A stretch of DNA of 64,000 nt, from positions 24,308 through 88,307 of the forward strand of contig CANLMQ010000024.1 in assembly GCA_947492175.1 (NCBI GenBank), given 5' to 3'. The notes under the pieces were generated by a model. That model saw only the letters and a program-made list of their open reading frames with translations. It had not been told where the DNA came from and ran no database searches. A program made the translations under genes and the position numbers. The DNA comes from an uncultured Draconibacterium sp. Its GTDB lineage: Bacteria; Bacteroidota; Bacteroidia; Bacteroidales; Prolixibacteraceae. This document shows positions 27,228-38,800 of this stretch, piece after piece. Within the stretch, counting starts at the first letter, position 1, and each line of letters opens with the position of its first letter.

Positions 27228-29096
27228 CTAGTTTTTAGGACCTTCGCCATAGCTGGGATTTTCCTGATCAAACCAAAGTCTTTCTGCTTCCAATACTGCA
27301 GGCTCAAGAGAACCAGTTGTAAATCCTTGCTCCTGAGCAGAAGTCAATTTGTTTGCATAATTGATATCGTCCTCTGTTGGAGTTTTCACAGAGAATCGAC
27401 GAGGAATAGAAATTTCGTTACCCGATACGGTAAAGTTTTCCCATGCTAAATAGGCACTACCCTTTTTCGGGATACCTGAACGACGAACAGTCGTCCATAC
27501 ATCGTTTGGCGTATTTAAGAAATTGATGAACTGCTGGATGTAAACTTTTTCCAGACCGTTTGTTGAAAGATCAAAAGCTTCGCGAGTTAACAGGTCAGCA
27601 ATCTCACCATCACGCAATTTAGTAGAACCAGCCTCAGCCAATGTTTCATCTACATAAACAGGATCGCTATTGTAATATGGCATTTCCTGGTGCTCTGCAA
27701 ATTTATCAGCACGTTTTACCGAAAGTTCAACACCTCTATTGAAATATTCCTGTGCAGTTTTAGGAAGGTTTGCACCTAACAATTTAAATTCGGCCAAATA
27801 CAGGTTAGTTTCGGCTGCCGAGCCTAAAATCACATACAAAGCAGGTTCATTATCCTTTAATTCGATAACACGGCCACCAGGTTTTGTTGGGTATGTATAA
27901 TCGTAAAGCGTACGTGTTAACTTCTCAGAATATTTAGAAGTTGCACTGTATGTTTTACTAATCGTTTTATCCTCGCTAGTTTTAACCTCAATTTTATTAG
28001 TAGCACTTTGGTTAAAATACATTTCATTTGCCGGATCCTGTGTTGCATCGGGAGAAAGCGGAGTACCGTGGTAACGAACCCAAGGTTCGCCGTCGCCTTC
28101 CCAACCAGCAAAATTACCGTCTTCATCCAATTTCACTAATGGTGCGATATATGGAGGCAATGCTTTGTCTGCATCGATAAAAGCCTGAACAACTTCGCCA
28201 TTAAATTGGTTCTTCTCAAAGATAAAACGAACACGTGGGTCTTTGTTAGCCAACAGAAAGTCGATAAGATGTTTGCTACCGTAACCGATCCACATACCAT
28301 TACCGTTTCCGTAATATTTCACACTTCTTTTGTACATGAAGTCGTCGTTTAAAGCATCCATATAACCTACAGATGAGTTTGCAACTTCTTCAGCAATTTT
28401 AATGGCTTTCGCACGATCTTTATTTACCAAACGAGCAGCAATTTTCAATTTCAACAGGTTACAAAACTTTGCCCATTTTGCATTGTCACCGTTGTAAATA
28501 CGGTCTTGATTTCCCATTGACAACTGGCTTTCCGCAGTTAATCCAATAATTGCCTGATCCAGTTCTGTCAACCATGTGTTAAACAGTGTTTCCTGGTTGT
28601 CGTAAACCGGAGTTAATAAAGGAGGATTTGTGTACGGTGCCAAACCTGCCTCGGTATACACCATCGAACCAGTATTATCGGTAACTGTTAATGCTGTTGC
28701 AATTTGAACAGGAAAAGTTAAGGCACGCAGTGCCTGAAACGTAGCTTTTTCTTCGTCAGGCATTGCATCAATACGCATGCGCACATCCATTGTTTGCGGC
28801 ATCAGGGCTTTGTAGATGTTCTGACCACCAACATCACCCATTAAGTTAAAATCGGCACCATTTCCACCTTGTACTGTAGCTGCCTGCGTCCACGAATGAA
28901 CGTATTTAAAATTATCGTAAAACCAGGTAGTATAATCATTTTCATACATTTGCTCTATGGCTTTGGTCATAGAGTAACGTAAATCCGGCTCTGATAATGT
29001 TGACGGATCGGTATTAAGGTTTGCAAACTCATCTTTATCACACCCGATGGCGAGGATAAAAATCAGAGCAAATACTATTTTATATGTTGTTTTCAT
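27228..29096 (-). CDS. SusD/RagB-like outer membrane lipoprotein 2
   Basis: 622 residues. Lipoprotein signal ending FILAIGC (Cys about 19), followed by DKDEF, an acidic stretch matching surface lipoprotein export. The SusD-like family 2 body has LNTDPSTLSEPDLRYSMTKA, WAKFCNLLKLKIAARLV and NLYLAEFKLLGANLP. It partners SusC 2, from which it is separated by 20 bases. Sequence differs widely from SusD 1 and 3, so its ligand probably differs too. Confidence 0.93.
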   Translation of the reverse strand: MKTTYKIVFALIFILAIGCDKDEFANLNTDPSTLSEPDLRYSMTKAIEQMYENDYTTWFYDNFKYVHSWTQAATVQGGNGADFNLMGDVGGQNIYKALMPQTMDVRMRIDAMPDEEKATFQALRALTFPVQIATALTVTDNTGSMVYTEAGLAPYTNPPLLTPVYDNQETLFNTWLTELDQAIIGLTAESQLSMGNQDRIYNGDNAKWAKFCNLLKLKIAARLVNKDRAKAIKIAEEVANSSVGYMDALNDDFMYKRSVKYYGNGNGMWIGYGSKHLIDFLLANKDPRVRFIFEKNQFNGEVVQAFIDADKALPPYIAPLVKLDEDGNFAGWEGDGEPWVRYHGTPLSPDATQDPANEMYFNQSATNKIEVKTSEDKTISKTYSATSKYSEKLTRTLYDYTYPTKPGGRVIELKDNEPALYVILGSAAETNLYLAEFKLLGANLPKTAQEYFNRGVELSVKRADKFAEHQEMPYYNSDPVYVDETLAEAGSTKLRDGEIADLLTREAFDLSTNGLEKVYIQQFINFLNTPNDVWTTVRRSGIPKKGSAYLAWENFTVSGNEISIPRRFSVKTPTEDDINYANKLTSAQEQGFTTGSLEPAVLEAERLWFDQENPSYGEGPKN

Positions 29097-29116
29097 ATTT
29101 ACTAAAATTTTAAAAA

Positions 29117-32100
29117 TTAAAAGTCAATACTAAGTGTCATTGTATAAGTAGCAGTATACGGAGTAAATGAACGCTCGAAGTATGATGCACTACTTGAAGT
29201 ACCACGGAAACTTTCCGGATTCAGGTTGTTCGGCAAAGAGTTGTACAAGTACCCAATGTTACGTGCGTTTAGCGAAACATAAAGGTTTTGAGCCTTAATT
29301 CTCTGTGCAAGATTTTTAGGCAGATTGTATCCTACCGAGATATTACGTAAAGCGATGTATTTTACTTCACTAAACCAATCGTCGTTAATAACACCTCCAC
29401 CCCATGAGTTATTGAAGTATGTAAATAAACTAGCGTGAGTTGGCTCAACATGACCTGCTTCGTAAGCTTCCTGGTATGTCATACCACCAACATTTACTTC
29501 TTCTCCATTAGGAGCAGTTACTTTTTGATCGGCAGAGAAAATTCCTTCAGGAATCATACCATCGTGAAACACCTGTCCTTTTGTGTCTTCGTACTGGCTG
29601 GTCCAAGTAATACCACCATGCTCTTCATCACGCCATTTTGTCGATGTCTCCATTATACCATAAGAAGTACCGTACTTGTTTGAGTACGAAGCAATGTGTC
29701 CTCCGAAACGAGCATCCAACAACACAGAAACTGAAAAGTTTTTATAATTGAAAGTGTTGTTCCACGATCCTTCAAAATCCGGATTTATTTTACCCACTTC
29801 TTGTACCTCACCGCTTCTTTGATAGTATGCACCGCGGCGATCGTCGCGCCATTTTAATACGATATTTCCATTTTCATCCGTCAATGGTTTACTATCTGAC
29901 ATAAGCACACCGTATTCACCATCTTCAAAAGCAACCGAACCTACACGGAAGTTACCATAGTTTACATAACCGGCAAGAGCTTTGTATTCACCCACTTCAT
30001 CAATAAGTTCAGAAATGGTTGTTGTGTTATTCCAGTAGTTAAATGTTGATTCCCACTCAAAGTTCTTGGTTTGAACCGGAGTAAAACCAAGACTTAATTC
30101 GAAACCTTTATTAGTTATAGTACCAACATTGGTTAACATAAAGTCAAAACCCGATTCAGGAGGAAGAGGAATCGTAGAAATCTGTTCGGTAATCGCTTCG
30201 TTATAGTAAGCAACATCAGCATTTAAACGGTTGTTAAACATACGAAGATCTAAACCAACTTCGAATGAATTTTTACGCTCGGGCTTGATATTTGGATCAA
30301 CCATAGTAGTTGACTTTTTATTCACGTAAACATTACCATTTTCAATTTCCCAGTTGTCTAACTCGTAACCTTTGTTAATGGCATAAGGAGCAGTATCGTT
30401 ACCTACCTGCGCCCATGAAGCACGCAACTTACCAAATGCAAACATGGCTGGCATGTCAAATGTTTCAGTGAAGATCCATGAAGAGCTTACTGATGGGTAG
30501 AAATATGAGTTGTTACCTACACCATTTGAATAAACCAATGCCGACGACCAGTCGTTACGTCCTGTTACATCAAGGAAAAGCTGATCTTTCCAACTAATGC
30601 TTCCGAGGAAGTAAAGAGAATTTACCTGCTTTGTACCGAATATTTCAGCTTCAGTTAAAAGTGTCTTTTTCGAGTTGGTCATGTAAAATTTACCTGGAAC
30701 AACTAATCCACCATCAGTCCAGGTACTGGTATACGATTTTTCCTGATCCCACAATTCGCCACCAATCATAGCATTGGTTGCAAAGTCGCCAAAATCTTTA
30801 TTCAGGTTAACAACCAGCTTACCGGTACGGCTTACATCACGATCGTGACGCAATTTATATGAACCACCTTCCATAGCATAACCTCCACCTAAATCTTTAT
30901 TTTCGTAGAATTTAGTGTAGTAGTTCATGTTGGCTTCTGCAGTAACCGACATCCAATCAGTAACATCAGCGGTTAATCGAACAATCGGACGCGTAACCTG
31001 CTCGTTTCTGGTTTGTTTGTCAAGATTGTAGTTAAACCAGGTTCCGTTTCCGGGAACATCGGCGTACTCGTCGCCATATTTGTTGCTTGGTACACCACCA
31101 TGAGAAGCTTGCCAAACATCTTGTCTGTTCCAACGTTTTGTATCGTACCAACCAGCCCAGCTACCTGTAACATACGATGCAGCAAGATCGTTACCAGGAT
31201 TGGTTACATTTGAATTTGTGAATGAAACAGAAGCATCGGCACGCAACCAGGCTGCCAGGTCATACGACCCTTTGAACAAGAATGAATATCTTTCGAATTC
31301 GTTGGTTGGAGCAGTACCTTCACGGAAATTATACGAATTCGACAAGTAAAAACTACCTTTGTCGGTGGCACCATTTAATGCTACCGATGTATTTGTACTA
31401 AGCCCCGTATCGTAAGCATCCATCATAGCACCTTTGTAACCTTCGTAGTTTCTGATTGCACCGTCAAAATCCTGAACCGGACGACCATCGTATTTAGGTC
31501 CCCACATAAAACCACTGTTAGGATTACCTATTTTGGTCATAACTTTCTCACCATCGACTGTTGTTGTATACGCCTGATTTACGTCGTATTTGTAGTAGTT
31601 ACCATTGTCATCTTTTTCGCCGTAATCTACATACCCGGCTAATGTACCAGGACCGTATTCGTACTGAAGATCTGGCTCTGCATAAACATGATCGATACCA
31701 ACCGATTGAGTAACCTTAACACCTAAACCTTTGCGGCCACGGCCGTCTTTTGTTTTAATTACAACCGCACCGTTAATACCACGCGAACCATAAAGAGCAG
31801 TTGCAGCAGCACCTTTTAATACCGATATCGATTCATAATCGTCTGGGTTTAAGTTTTTCAGCATGTTACCAAAGTCGTTTGAATTACCACTCCAGTCGGC
31901 ACTGGCATTTGAAATTCCATTTTCAACAATAACACCGTCGATAACAAAAATTGGCTGGTTGTTGTCTGAGTTCAGAACCGATACTCCACGAATCTGAATT
32001 TTGCTGTTACCAACCAAACCACCATCGGAAGCACCAATACTCAAACCGGCTGATTTACCCTGAAGAGCCAAAACAGGGCTAACTGTGTTTACGGATGCAA

Positions 32101-32482
32101 TTTCAGCTCCATCAACTTCTGTCATGGCATAACCAAGGGCTTTTGCTTCCCTTTTAATACCAAGAGCAGTGACAACTACCTCGTCGATACCAATTGCATC
32201 GGCTTTTAATGTCACGTCGATTACCGAACGTGAACCTACTTGCTCTTCAACAGTTGTCATACCCACAAACGAGTACATCAACACTGCATCAGAAGGAGCT
32301 GTTAGAGAGTAATTACCATCCAGGTTCGTAATGGTACCTTTACTCGTTCCTTTCTGGATAATAGAAACACCGGGAATTCCGGCTCCATCCTCGTCAATAA
32401 CCGTACCGGTTATTGTTTGTTGTGCTATGGCACTACCTAGCAGCGCAAAGCACATCCCCAAAATCAAAAAAATCTTTCGCAT
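29117..32482 (-). CDS. SusC/RagA-like TonB-dependent outer membrane transporter 2
   Basis: 1121 residues. Signal peptide ending LLGSAIAQ, regulatory-like domain VTGTVIDEDGAGIPGVSI-type (about 23-95), DEVVVTALG at about 100-108, plug with IRGVSVLNSDNNQPIFVIDG and LKGAAATALYGSRGINGAVV, and a barrel ending TLSIDF. The regulatory-like domain and signal peptide are very close to SusC 3, whereas the barrel differs, as expected for paralogues with different ligands. It is 38 bases behind ROK gene 3. Confidence 0.95.
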   Translation of the reverse strand: MRKIFLILGMCFALLGSAIAQQTITGTVIDEDGAGIPGVSIIQKGTSKGTITNLDGNYSLTAPSDAVLMYSFVGMTTVEEQVGSRSVIDVTLKADAIGIDEVVVTALGIKREAKALGYAMTEVDGAEIASVNTVSPVLALQGKSAGLSIGASDGGLVGNSKIQIRGVSVLNSDNNQPIFVIDGVIVENGISNASADWSGNSNDFGNMLKNLNPDDYESISVLKGAAATALYGSRGINGAVVIKTKDGRGRKGLGVKVTQSVGIDHVYAEPDLQYEYGPGTLAGYVDYGEKDDNGNYYKYDVNQAYTTTVDGEKVMTKIGNPNSGFMWGPKYDGRPVQDFDGAIRNYEGYKGAMMDAYDTGLSTNTSVALNGATDKGSFYLSNSYNFREGTAPTNEFERYSFLFKGSYDLAAWLRADASVSFTNSNVTNPGNDLAASYVTGSWAGWYDTKRWNRQDVWQASHGGVPSNKYGDEYADVPGNGTWFNYNLDKQTRNEQVTRPIVRLTADVTDWMSVTAEANMNYYTKFYENKDLGGGYAMEGGSYKLRHDRDVSRTGKLVVNLNKDFGDFATNAMIGGELWDQEKSYTSTWTDGGLVVPGKFYMTNSKKTLLTEAEIFGTKQVNSLYFLGSISWKDQLFLDVTGRNDWSSALVYSNGVGNNSYFYPSVSSSWIFTETFDMPAMFAFGKLRASWAQVGNDTAPYAINKGYELDNWEIENGNVYVNKKSTTMVDPNIKPERKNSFEVGLDLRMFNNRLNADVAYYNEAITEQISTIPLPPESGFDFMLTNVGTITNKGFELSLGFTPVQTKNFEWESTFNYWNNTTTISELIDEVGEYKALAGYVNYGNFRVGSVAFEDGEYGVLMSDSKPLTDENGNIVLKWRDDRRGAYYQRSGEVQEVGKINPDFEGSWNNTFNYKNFSVSVLLDARFGGHIASYSNKYGTSYGIMETSTKWRDEEHGGITWTSQYEDTKGQVFHDGMIPEGIFSADQKVTAPNGEEVNVGGMTYQEAYEAGHVEPTHASLFTYFNNSWGGGVINDDWFSEVKYIALRNISVGYNLPKNLAQRIKAQNLYVSLNARNIGYLYNSLPNNLNPESFRGTSSSASYFERSFTPYTATYTMTLSIDF

Positions 32483-32520
32483 AGATTTTAGTTTAAATGA
32501 CTAATAGATTAATAATTAGA

Positions 32521-33747
32521 TTACATATACATATCACTGAACAGTTCCTGAAATAGCATAGTCATAACCCCCTGCATTCCAGACTGTTCCCAGTTTTTAG
32601 AAACTGCAATTTTTGTATTCCCTGAGATTTGTTCCAAACAATATTGGTTTATTGCTTGCTGAATGGGTGTAAGCACGTACTGATTTGCTTTTGACACCAC
32701 ACCCCCCAGAACAATTATATCGGGATTTAATAATTGAATTGTTTTTGAAAGTGCCTTTCCGAGTGCTAACCCCACTTCATTTAACAAAGCGATTGAAAAT
32801 TCATCACCCGATTTGGCAGCTTGAATAATATCCTCTACTTCTAACTCTTGTTCTCTGTCTTTAAATTGTTCGGTTAATTGCGATATTTTTCCCTGTTTTA
32901 TTGCCTCTTTTGCTTTACCTAGTATCACATATGCAGAAGCTACTGTTTCTAAACAACCTCTTTTCCCGCAGATACAAAGATCACCATCTTCGGCAAACTT
33001 TGTATGCGACAATTCTCCTGCAAATCCTTTAGCTCCATTATAAAGTTTGCCTCCTAAAATCATTCCCAAACCTAGTCCCCAATTCCAGTTAATTATCATG
33101 GCATTGTCGTAATTAACTGCCTCTCCGAAAACAAATTCGCCATAGGCCTGCATTCGGGCATCGTTATTTACATATATTAAACATTTAAATTTTCGGCAGA
33201 GGAGCTGCTTTATATTCCGGCGTTCGGGATTCTTGATAGTATAATTTATTCCTTCCGACTCATCAATTAATCCGGGCATGGCTAATCCTACACCATAAAT
33301 CTGATCCATCCCGATTCCATTTTCTGAAAGTAATTTCTTCGATTCTGTGTAGATACGTTCAACTAAATCGTCGTCGTCAACCGATACATTAAATACCGAA
33401 ACCGGAGCTACCAACTGATTGTGCGAATTATAAACACCAATCTTCCCGCTAAAGCGGCCCAGCTCTCCAGCAATAACAAAAATCGAATCTGATTTTAAAC
33501 CAAACAATACAGGTTTTCTTCCGCCACGGGATTTCCCTATACCTCTTGGCTCTACCAACCTATCCCCCCCCAGTTCTTTCAACAAGGTGAGTGCTGTTGG
33601 CAAACTAACGCCAATTTTATTTCCAATATCTGTAGCCGAAAGTACATCTTCGTGATAAAGAAACTGAAGTATCTTCTTTTTACGGACGTAATTATTCCTT
33701 GCCCGGCCGGTTAGATTAACTTCATGAATATTCTCAATCAAGATCAT
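32521..33747 (-). CDS. ROK family transcriptional regulator 3
   Basis: 408 residues: winged helix (ATDIGNKIGVSLPTALTLLK), wing GGRKP, degenerate ATP site ELGRFSG, GELSH and zinc motif CICGKRGCLE. It heads the second ROK-SusC-SusD unit. A central tract (about residues 170-215, INYTIKNPERRNIKQLL through YVNNDARMQAYGEF) is almost identical to ROK 4 in protein and DNA. Other parts differ more, which suggests gene conversion. Confidence 0.92.
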   Translation of the reverse strand: MILIENIHEVNLTGRARNNYVRKKKILQFLYHEDVLSATDIGNKIGVSLPTALTLLKELGGDRLVEPRGIGKSRGGRKPVLFGLKSDSIFVIAGELGRFSGKIGVYNSHNQLVAPVSVFNVSVDDDDLVERIYTESKKLLSENGIGMDQIYGVGLAMPGLIDESEGINYTIKNPERRNIKQLLCRKFKCLIYVNNDARMQAYGEFVFGEAVNYDNAMIINWNWGLGLGMILGGKLYNGAKGFAGELSHTKFAEDGDLCICGKRGCLETVASAYVILGKAKEAIKQGKISQLTEQFKDREQELEVEDIIQAAKSGDEFSIALLNEVGLALGKALSKTIQLLNPDIIVLGGVVSKANQYVLTPIQQAINQYCLEQISGNTKIAVSKNWEQSGMQGVMTMLFQELFSDMYM

Positions 33748-33860
33748 TTTGGTTAACTTCTTAAAATTCGGCGCAATAAAAGAACTTTTTAAGACAAGAG
33801 CAAGTTATTTCTTAAATATTTTAGTTAGTTGTGCTTTTTACTAATTATTTAATCTTTTAA

Positions 33861-33880
33861 TGTATTGTTTCATAAATACA
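33861..33880. promoter_or_regulatory. Candidate operator upstream of ROK gene 3
   Basis: Inverted repeat TGTATT-(8)-AATACA about 115-130 bases before the ROK 3 start. It shares TGTTTCATAAA with the ROK 1 leader and TGTATTGTTT with the ROK 4 leader. A ROK-binding site is an inference. Confidence 0.35.
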
Positions 33881-33901
33881 AAACTTTCTCAATACTTTTT
33901 T

Positions 33902-33934
33902 ATAAAAAAAGCCGCCAACTTTAAGTAATTGACA
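33902..33934 (-). terminator. Second terminator-like stem after SusD 3
   Basis: On the - strand, GCTGTCAA pairs with TTGGCGGC (two G-T pairs) and is followed by a T-run. It backs up the terminator at 34044-34074. Confidence 0.55.
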
Positions 33935-34043
33935 GCCTGAAATTCACACATAACTCCTTAATTATACGCTATTAACCATCTGCAATCCTGCAGAAAAAAA
34001 AAAATTCAGCAAACTAATTAAACTATAAGATTTGAATGACATC

Positions 34044-34074
34044 AAAAAAAACCGCTGCCCATAACGAACAGCGG
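34044..34074 (-). terminator. Intrinsic terminator of the third SusCD operon
   Basis: On the - strand, CCGCTG and CAGCGG pair and run into eight T residues, about 43 bases after the SusD stop. Stem and loop nearly match the terminator at 27153-27181. Confidence 0.85.
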
Positions 34075-34116
34075 TTTATCGTACCAAATCTAACTAAACT
34101 TTATCTTTTAGACTAT

Positions 34117-35850
34117 CTATTTAGTGCGGCCCGTCCACCATACCGGAGTATCGTGATCATTTTTATGAGCAACGGCCTGGAAATTATCAGGATTGGTGGT
34201 TTCTTCACTTGATGGATAATAGAACCTTTCCATCCAAACCCATTTTGCAGAAACCGGAGCAAGAATTCCGTATTCTTTTTGCAAACGACGTGTTTCACTC
34301 CAAATTTCCCAGTAGTTTAACACGTTAAGGTGTGCAAATTTTTGGTAGAAAATCTCTTTTATTTTATCGTCATTACTCAAACTACTGAATTGACCTGATT
34401 TATAATCAAGAAATGCATCGGCAACAGGCGCATCGGCATAAGAACCATCCATTATATTCGAAGGAATAGCCGGACTGGTTGTTTCATCAAACGAATTTGT
34501 TTTATTTGTTTGATAATACCAGTCTATCGACTCTTCAATTGCTTTTTTATATTCCTCAACAACATCAATTCCACTGGTTACCTCAGGAAAACGAACAGCA
34601 GCCTCGGCTAATAACAGATGAGTTTCAGTAGCCGTAAAAGCCGGATATTTCATATCAAAGTTATAATATGTAACCTTATTGTAAAACGAAAAATAGGGTT
34701 CCAGATGGTCATCATACACCCAGTCTTTTGCTCCATTTATACGATCCTCATCATAACCTAATGCCTGCATATCTGTTTCAATATTAGGGAACTGTTGGTC
34801 ACCCCAAACATCTACACCTACATAATCACCCCACTGATTAGGTTGAAACACGGTATATAATCTTGGATCAATTTGATTTTCTGGTGTTCCAGGTCCTTCA
34901 TAACCAAAAATATTGCGGACCATAAAACGTGGAGCGTGGAAATTATACCACATTTCTTTCATGGCACGTGGCCAATACCACGACATTACGTGCGCATAAT
35001 CTTTTTCTGCCATTCCAATAAAGTCATCCGCTTCTGCAACTAACGGAAGATTATTGCCAACAATATCACCAATTATTTCCTTCGATTTATCTGGTGCAAC
35101 CACCGACAAACGCATCGCCATTCTTAAACGTAACGAGTTGGCAAATTTACGCCATTTTAATACATCACCATTATTTAGAATGTCATGTACTTTGAATTTT
35201 TCGTGAGCCAAGGAAGAATTCAACTCAAATCCGGCCAACTTCGATTCAATCGCTTTTAACTCATCGAGTAAAGTATAGTAAATAGACTCCTGCGAGTCGT
35301 ATTTTGCCCAGAATTTTTTCTCGTATGCACCATTTGCCTCTGAAAATGGGACATCATCATATATATCTGTTAAACGCTGGAACATAAAGGCCTTCACAAC
35401 ATTAATGCAATCTACATAAATCTCATAATCAGGCTTTTCCTCTTCTGGCAAGCCGTTCAACATCAAGTTTATAACTGGTATGTTTTTATTAAAATCAACA
35501 TAGGTTTTATTAAACTGTGTATTTCTCAAAGTCGCCCCCGACCAACCGGTCCAGGCTGTTACACTGTTATCGTCTACATTGTTATAGTAGGCATAAGGGA
35601 AAGTTCCCAAACCTAAAACACGGTTAAAAGCTCTACACTGATGATAACCAGGTCCGTATTCCAAACGGAACAATTCTGTCGGCTGCAACGCTCCGGTAAA
35701 AAGCATCTCAAAACTTGGCTGAGTTTGCTTTTCCGGGTTGTAAAATTCATCTTCCAGTTCGCTCTGGCATGATGAAAAAGCTAAAAACAGCACAACACAT
35801 GCCGTAATGGCTGTTTTTACATTCAATATATTTTTAATTGGAATATTCAT
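34117..35850 (-). CDS. SusD/RagB-like outer membrane lipoprotein 3
   Basis: 577 residues. Lipoprotein signal with a longer N-region, LFLAFSSC (Cys about 28), then QSELEDEF with acidic residues after the Cys. The SusD-like body has WRKFANSLRLRMAMRLS, a motif shared with SusD 1, and THLLLAEAAVRFPEV. It partners SusC 3, 11 bases upstream. Shortest of the three SusD here. Confidence 0.93.
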   Translation of the reverse strand: MNIPIKNILNVKTAITACVVLFLAFSSCQSELEDEFYNPEKQTQPSFEMLFTGALQPTELFRLEYGPGYHQCRAFNRVLGLGTFPYAYYNNVDDNSVTAWTGWSGATLRNTQFNKTYVDFNKNIPVINLMLNGLPEEEKPDYEIYVDCINVVKAFMFQRLTDIYDDVPFSEANGAYEKKFWAKYDSQESIYYTLLDELKAIESKLAGFELNSSLAHEKFKVHDILNNGDVLKWRKFANSLRLRMAMRLSVVAPDKSKEIIGDIVGNNLPLVAEADDFIGMAEKDYAHVMSWYWPRAMKEMWYNFHAPRFMVRNIFGYEGPGTPENQIDPRLYTVFQPNQWGDYVGVDVWGDQQFPNIETDMQALGYDEDRINGAKDWVYDDHLEPYFSFYNKVTYYNFDMKYPAFTATETHLLLAEAAVRFPEVTSGIDVVEEYKKAIEESIDWYYQTNKTNSFDETTSPAIPSNIMDGSYADAPVADAFLDYKSGQFSSLSNDDKIKEIFYQKFAHLNVLNYWEIWSETRRLQKEYGILAPVSAKWVWMERFYYPSSEETTNPDNFQAVAHKNDHDTPVWWTGRTK

Positions 35851-35861
35851 AATACTTACTA

Positions 35862-38800
35862 TTAAAATCCTAATTTAATTTCACACCCAAAACTTCTTAC
35901 ACCTGGCATTCCTGAATACTCGGTAAATTCGTTTGTACCGGCATATGATTCAGGAGTAACATTTGGTGCGTCTTTATACAAATAGGCAATATTATTACCA
36001 AATACAGAGATACGAGCTCGTGTTAAGAATGTTTTATCAACCAATCTTTTAGGCAAATCGTAGCCAAACGTAATCCGGCGCAACGAAAGGTAATCGCTCT
36101 TATAAATAGCATCTTCAGTAATATCCATGTAGCCTTGCCAGTATGTTCTTTCGTAGTACTCCTGCGCAGCAATAAGGTTGTCGTTTTCCGTTCCGTCTTC
36201 TTTTACCCCAGGAAGAATTACACCATCATGAAGGATAAAATCGTATTTTGAATCAGACGGAACAGAAGCAGTATGTGACTCCAACCGAATTTTTTGATTA
36301 TCAGTATTCACATAATATGGCAAACCACCTCTTGCTTCATCACGGTATTTTAATGACTCTTTACCAGTTCCATTTCCTTTCAGATACATGTTTGTTTGCG
36401 AAATCAGTGTTCCACCAAACTGGAAGTCAAAATCAAAGTCAAGGTGTAAACCTTTATACGAAAAGCTGTTACTTAAACCTCCTGTTAAATCAGGAAGTTG
36501 TTTCCCAACTTTAATTTGCTGTTCTGTATCAAAGGCATAAACACCATTACTACCAACAATTAAGTTTCCATTATCATCCCGACGCCATGGATTTATAAAA
36601 ATTTCACCGTATTCACCTCCAACACGCGCTTCCATACTAGCACCAGTCACACCCCACAACGGATGTATTTCTACACCTTCTGCTAATTCTTTAATTTTGG
36701 TATTGTATTTAGCAAGGTTTAATGTCATATCCCAGTTAAAAGCCCGACTCATAATCGGCTTCCCTGTTAACTGGAGTTCCAAACCGCTGTTCTCTACATC
36801 GCCGGTATTCACTTTAATTTTATTTACACCCGATGATTTTGGAACATCCAAGGCAATAATCTGGTCGTATGTATTTGATTTAAACCAAGCAAAATCGATA
36901 CCTAACCTGTTTCCCTGGAAAAAATTCATTTCAAAACCGAATTCTAGCTCTCTCTTTCTTTCCGGTTTCAGGTTTTCAGGTGGTAGTTTTCCTTCTGCAA
37001 TACCTGTTTCGAAGTCGGCAGGTGGAAGCTCGCTTGATGAAGTTGCATATGCAATACCACCGTAGCTGTTTATATCAAATGCCAGGTTACCAAAGTAAAT
37101 TGGTCCGGGACGACCAACATCGGCAAATGAACTTCTTACTTTTAAGTACTGTATCACATCGGGCAATACCAAAGTCTCGCTGGCAATCCACGATACACTT
37201 GCTCCCGGATAAAAGTAGCTATTGTTTTGCGGCGGAAGAATTGAAGACCAGTCATTTCTACCCTGAATTTCAATAAATAACTGATTTCTAAAGGCAAGTT
37301 GCGCAGAAGCTAATACACCATATAGTACACTGGATTTTCTGCTACCAGAACCTTCCGACTTCACATCTTTACTACTGTTTCCGAGCGAGAACCAGTTTTC
37401 AACCAAAAATTCAGATGTTAACGATTTTACATGACGATCTGAAAATTTCTCGTAAACAAATCCAACCAAACCACTAAGTTGGAAGTCTTCGTTGATATCT
37501 TTATCAAAATTAAGATATACATTATTATACAAATTAAAGATATTGCGTTCGTCCACGGAATAGTAACCTTGCTGCGAATCTTCACTCAATGGACGCGTTA
37601 CTTTCTTTTTAACCTCATTTAATTTACGGGTCATATCAAAACCCGAACGAAGTGTCAACGACATCCAGTCTGTAAAATCAATGTTTGTATTAATAGACTG
37701 AATAAGGTGATGTCTTGTTTCATCAAAATCATTCTGAGTCTGATTCCAGAAGTAAGTTCCTCCTAATTTTCCAACCAATCCTCCGGCAGCTTCACTCCTT
37801 TCTTTATCTCTAAAGTACCAGTAAACTCCAGTATCATCCAAAATATTGTTTTTCCATAAATCCGGTTTCATATCCCGGTTAATACCGTATGTAACCAAAC
37901 CGTCCTGCATTCTGAAAGGTGCATTGTGGTTAAAAGTGTAGTAATAGTTACTAATGTAATTTACAGAAATCTTTTTCGAGATATTCATTTTACCGTTAAA
38001 ACTGAAAATATGATTATCCTGCTCGGCACCAATTACAGTACTTGTAAATTTCTTATTAGTATATCCCAAACGAACATTCCCCATATCTCCTGCGTTGGAT
38101 AACGAAAATCCATTTGTTCGTAAATGGCCTGTTCTAAATAATTCTTTGAAGTTATCCGGTTGAGGACTATAAGGACGCATTTCTCCGTCCCACCACAAAA
38201 TGTCACGTCCATCCATACGTGGTCCGAATCCGGCCGATCCACCACCACCATAATATACTGGAGTTCTGACACCGTCAATGTCTTTGTATCTGAACCCGTC
38301 AGCATCTGTGTTCTCAGGATTTGGCATTGCAGCTCCAACACTTGACCCTGTACCAAATTCATCCTGTAAATCAGGATAATAAGCTACTTTATCCCAGGTA
38401 AAACTTGAATTTACTTCGATACCCAATCCTTTTTTCTGTTTACCCGATTTTGTGGTGATAAGTACAACGCCATTTGCACCAGCATAACCGTATAAAACAG
38501 AAGCTTTTGCTCCTTTCAGAATCTCAATTGATTCAATATCTTCCGCATTGATGTCGTTGATACCAGTACCTTTATCACGTCCATCGCGGTCATTTCTGTT
38601 CATGCTGGTGTTCTCATCAAAAATAGGAATACCGTCAACTACAAACAATGGTCTTGTTGAAGAAGAAGAAGTTAGAGATACAGAGTTCCTGATATTGATG
38701 ATCATTCCCCCTGTCGGACCATTTGCCGTACCTGAAATCCTAACCCCGGCAGCTTTTCCATAAAGAGAAGTCAACGGGTTGACCGGAATACCACTCTTTA

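Larger units (their letters stand above)
33748..34116 (-). promoter_or_regulatory. 369-base gap: leader of ROK gene 3 and SusD 3 terminators
   Basis: The part next to ROK 3 is AT-rich and holds the inverted repeat TGTATT ... AATACA (33861-33880) around TGTTTCATAAA. The word TGTATTGTTT also occurs about 125 bases upstream of ROK 4 (40572). The distal part contains two terminator-like stems for the SusD 3 transcript. Confidence 0.45.
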
